DNA of 5,334 nucleotides, from assembly GCA_017407765.1 (NCBI GenBank), contig JAFQVZ010000218.1, forward strand, positions 1-5,334, in the 5' to 3' direction. The position numbers and the translations under genes are program-made. The notes beneath the pieces were generated by a model, which did no database searches, was not told where the DNA came from, and saw nothing but the letters and a program-made list of their open reading frames with translations. The DNA is from Clostridia bacterium. GTDB taxonomy: Bacteria > Bacillota > Clostridia > Oscillospirales > Butyricicoccaceae. The first letter of the stretch is position 1; every line of letters starts with the position of its first letter. This document shows positions 4,356 to 5,334 of the stretch, piece by piece.

Positions 4356-5225
4356 ATGTCTATACGCACAGATATGGCGCTCGAGCGCCGCGAAAGCCTT
4401 GAAAACCTCGAAAAAACTGATGGAATAGGCTTTGAATGTGATAAAAAAGATTTTTTGACCATCAGCAGGATCGAAGTTCGGACCCCCGATGCCGCTCAGG
4501 CTATGAGAAAACCTTGCGGAAAATATATTACCATAGACCTTGACATCGATCACCTGAGGCGTGACGACGATGTTCTCCTTGATATTTCCCACACCATAGC
4601 TAAAGAGCTGCGCCCTCTGCTCCCGCCCGAAGGTCTTGTGCTTATGGTCGGCCTGGGCAACCGATTCATCACTTCCGATGCTCTTGGGCCCCTAACTCTT
4701 GATCGGCTTATAGTGACAAGACATCTTCACGCGGCATTCCCCAGCCTCTTTGCCTCGCTTCGCTCTACAGCTGCCCTGGCTCCCGGAGTTATGGGCAAAA
4801 CCGGCCTTGAGGCTTTTGAGCTTGTGCAAAGCGTCTGTCGAAAAATATCTCCTTCCGCTGTAATAGCCGTTGATGCCCTCGCCGCAGCGTCGCTTAAACG
4901 TCTTGGCGGCAGCTTTCAAATATCTACAGCCGGCATCATCCCCGGCGAAGGTGCGGGAAATCGCCGCCACGCCATCGACCGTGACCTGCTCGGTGTTCCC
5001 GTTATCTCTTTGGGAGTTCCTACCGTGACAGAGGCCGGCACCCTTGCCCACAGTCTGCTCGGACGTGAACCTGAAAATGATTTTATTGAAAACGGCAGTT
5101 TTCTCGTGTCGCCCAGCGATATTGATCTGCTGATCTCCCGATGCTCCAAGGCATTGGCTTACGGAATCAATCTCGCTCTTCACGGCGACCTGTCGGTGGC
5201 CGAAATGGAGCAGCTTATTTCTTAG
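4356..5225 (+). CDS. gpr: GPR endopeptidase (germination protease for small acid-soluble spore proteins)
   Basis: A 289-residue spore protease of the short clostridial type. GPR is made in the developing forespore as a zymogen, trims its own N-terminus, and at germination degrades the SASPs that coat spore DNA. The two aspartates proposed as catalytic in Bacillus GPR are present: Asp108 in FITSDALGP and Asp173 in VIAVDALAA, 65 residues apart as in the family. Other family blocks are VTRHL (120-124), APGVMGKTG (142-150), QISTAGIIPGEGAGN (188-202) and LGVPVISLGVPTV (212-224). The autocleavage-type sequence RTDMALE is at residues 4-10, so the propeptide is very short. About 70 residues present in Bacillus GPR between VPTV and the C-terminal VSPSDID region are absent. 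The ATG at 4356 follows AGAGGA by seven bases. Expected sigma-F/sigma-G control could not be confirmed: no clean promoter of that type was seen. Confidence 0.95.
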   Translation: MSIRTDMALERRESLENLEKTDGIGFECDKKDFLTISRIEVRTPDAAQAMRKPCGKYITIDLDIDHLRRDDDVLLDISHTIAKELRPLLPPEGLVLMVGLGNRFITSDALGPLTLDRLIVTRHLHAAFPSLFASLRSTAALAPGVMGKTGLEAFELVQSVCRKISPSAVIAVDALAAASLKRLGGSFQISTAGIIPGEGAGNRRHAIDRDLLGVPVISLGVPTVTEAGTLAHSLLGREPENDFIENGSFLVSPSDIDLLISRCSKALAYGINLALHGDLSVAEMEQLIS

Positions 5226-5286
5226 GGCATAGCCATAGCCTTGGCAGCATAGATATTCCATATACTTTACTATTATGGAGGCCTCT

Positions 5287-5334
5287 ATGCCGGGATATAA
5301 AAGAAGAAAGAATAATAAAAGATCTGACCCTTGC
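5287..5334 (+). CDS. Start of an unidentified gene, probably spoIIP (5' part only)
   Basis: Sixteen codons are visible before the window ends, beginning MPGYKRRKNNKRSDP. GGAGG at 5277-5281 lies five bases before the ATG. An in-frame ATG at 5275 overlaps that site and is less likely. The strongly basic N-terminus would fit the cytoplasmic tail ahead of a membrane anchor. In Bacillus and many clostridia the gene after gpr is spoIIP, the peptidoglycan amidase/endopeptidase partner of SpoIID and SpoIIM in engulfment. No enzymatic motif is in view, so the name rests on gene order alone. The 61-bp gap after gpr has no terminator hairpin, so co-transcription is possible. Confidence 0.55.
   Translation, partial: MPGYKRRKNNKRSDPC

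Noticed and set aside
4692..5261. A 189-codon open frame on the minus strand, antisense to gpr.
   Set aside because: gpr is unambiguous on the plus strand; the antisense product is Gly/Arg/Lys-rich without recognisable features.
5259..5266. CATATACT, close to a sigma-E -10 (CATACAMT), ahead of the putative spoIIP start.
   Set aside because: At the required 14-15 bp spacing upstream there is no match to the sigma-E -35 (KMATATT). The nearby CATAG repeats (5228-5252) are at the wrong distance. Suggestive for a sigma-E gene but not supportable.

Overview
The window looks like ordinary core chromosome of a spore-forming, low-to-moderate GC Gram-positive, most likely a Clostridia member of the Oscillospiraceae/Ruminococcaceae type. 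The evidence is a germination protease (gpr) of the short clostridial form, a Mini-RNase III (a Firmicutes-type enzyme), a CdaR/PucR-like regulator abutting ftsE, strong AGGAGG-type ribosome binding sites, and sigma-A-like promoters of which three carry an extended -10 TG. The taxonomic call is inference from gene content and protein style; no rRNA or tRNA gene is present.

Left block, minus strand (1-3305). Read in the direction of transcription it runs mrnC (Mini-RNase III, TTG start), a YkuE-like membrane-anchored metallophosphoesterase, rsuA (16S rRNA pseudouridine synthase), a gap of 114 bp with a good sigma-A promoter, a CdaR/PucR-like helix-turn-helix regulator, and the 5' part of ftsE, cut by the window edge. 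The first three genes are translationally interlocked (4-bp ATGA overlap, then a 1-bp TAATG overlap). The regulator and ftsE are 5 bp apart. mrnC and rsuA both act on ribosome production (23S rRNA end maturation and 16S modification); the phosphoesterase probably acts outside the membrane; the regulator/ftsE pair belongs to cell division and wall hydrolysis control.

Middle block (3306-4274). A divergent intergenic region separates mrnC (minus) from trxA (plus) and holds an extended -10 promoter for each, plus two inverted repeats on the mrnC side. trxA (thioredoxin) ends in a strong GC-rich intrinsic terminator. It converges on rpsT (30S protein S20, minus strand), which has its own promoter, its own terminator and a TTG start codon.

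Right block, plus strand (4356-5334). gpr, the protease that degrades small acid-soluble spore proteins at germination, is followed after 61 bp by the first 16 codons of another gene, by position and basic N-terminus probably spoIIP. The order rpsT, gpr, spoIIP is the known conserved Bacillus/Clostridium arrangement.

I found no mobile element, CRISPR array, defence locus or clearly new system. The points most worth a second look are the ACAGA/TCTGT inverted repeats at the mrnC promoter, the regulator-ftsE linkage, the UUG start of rpsT, and the very short propeptide of GPR. No stretch longer than 300 bases lacks a gene.
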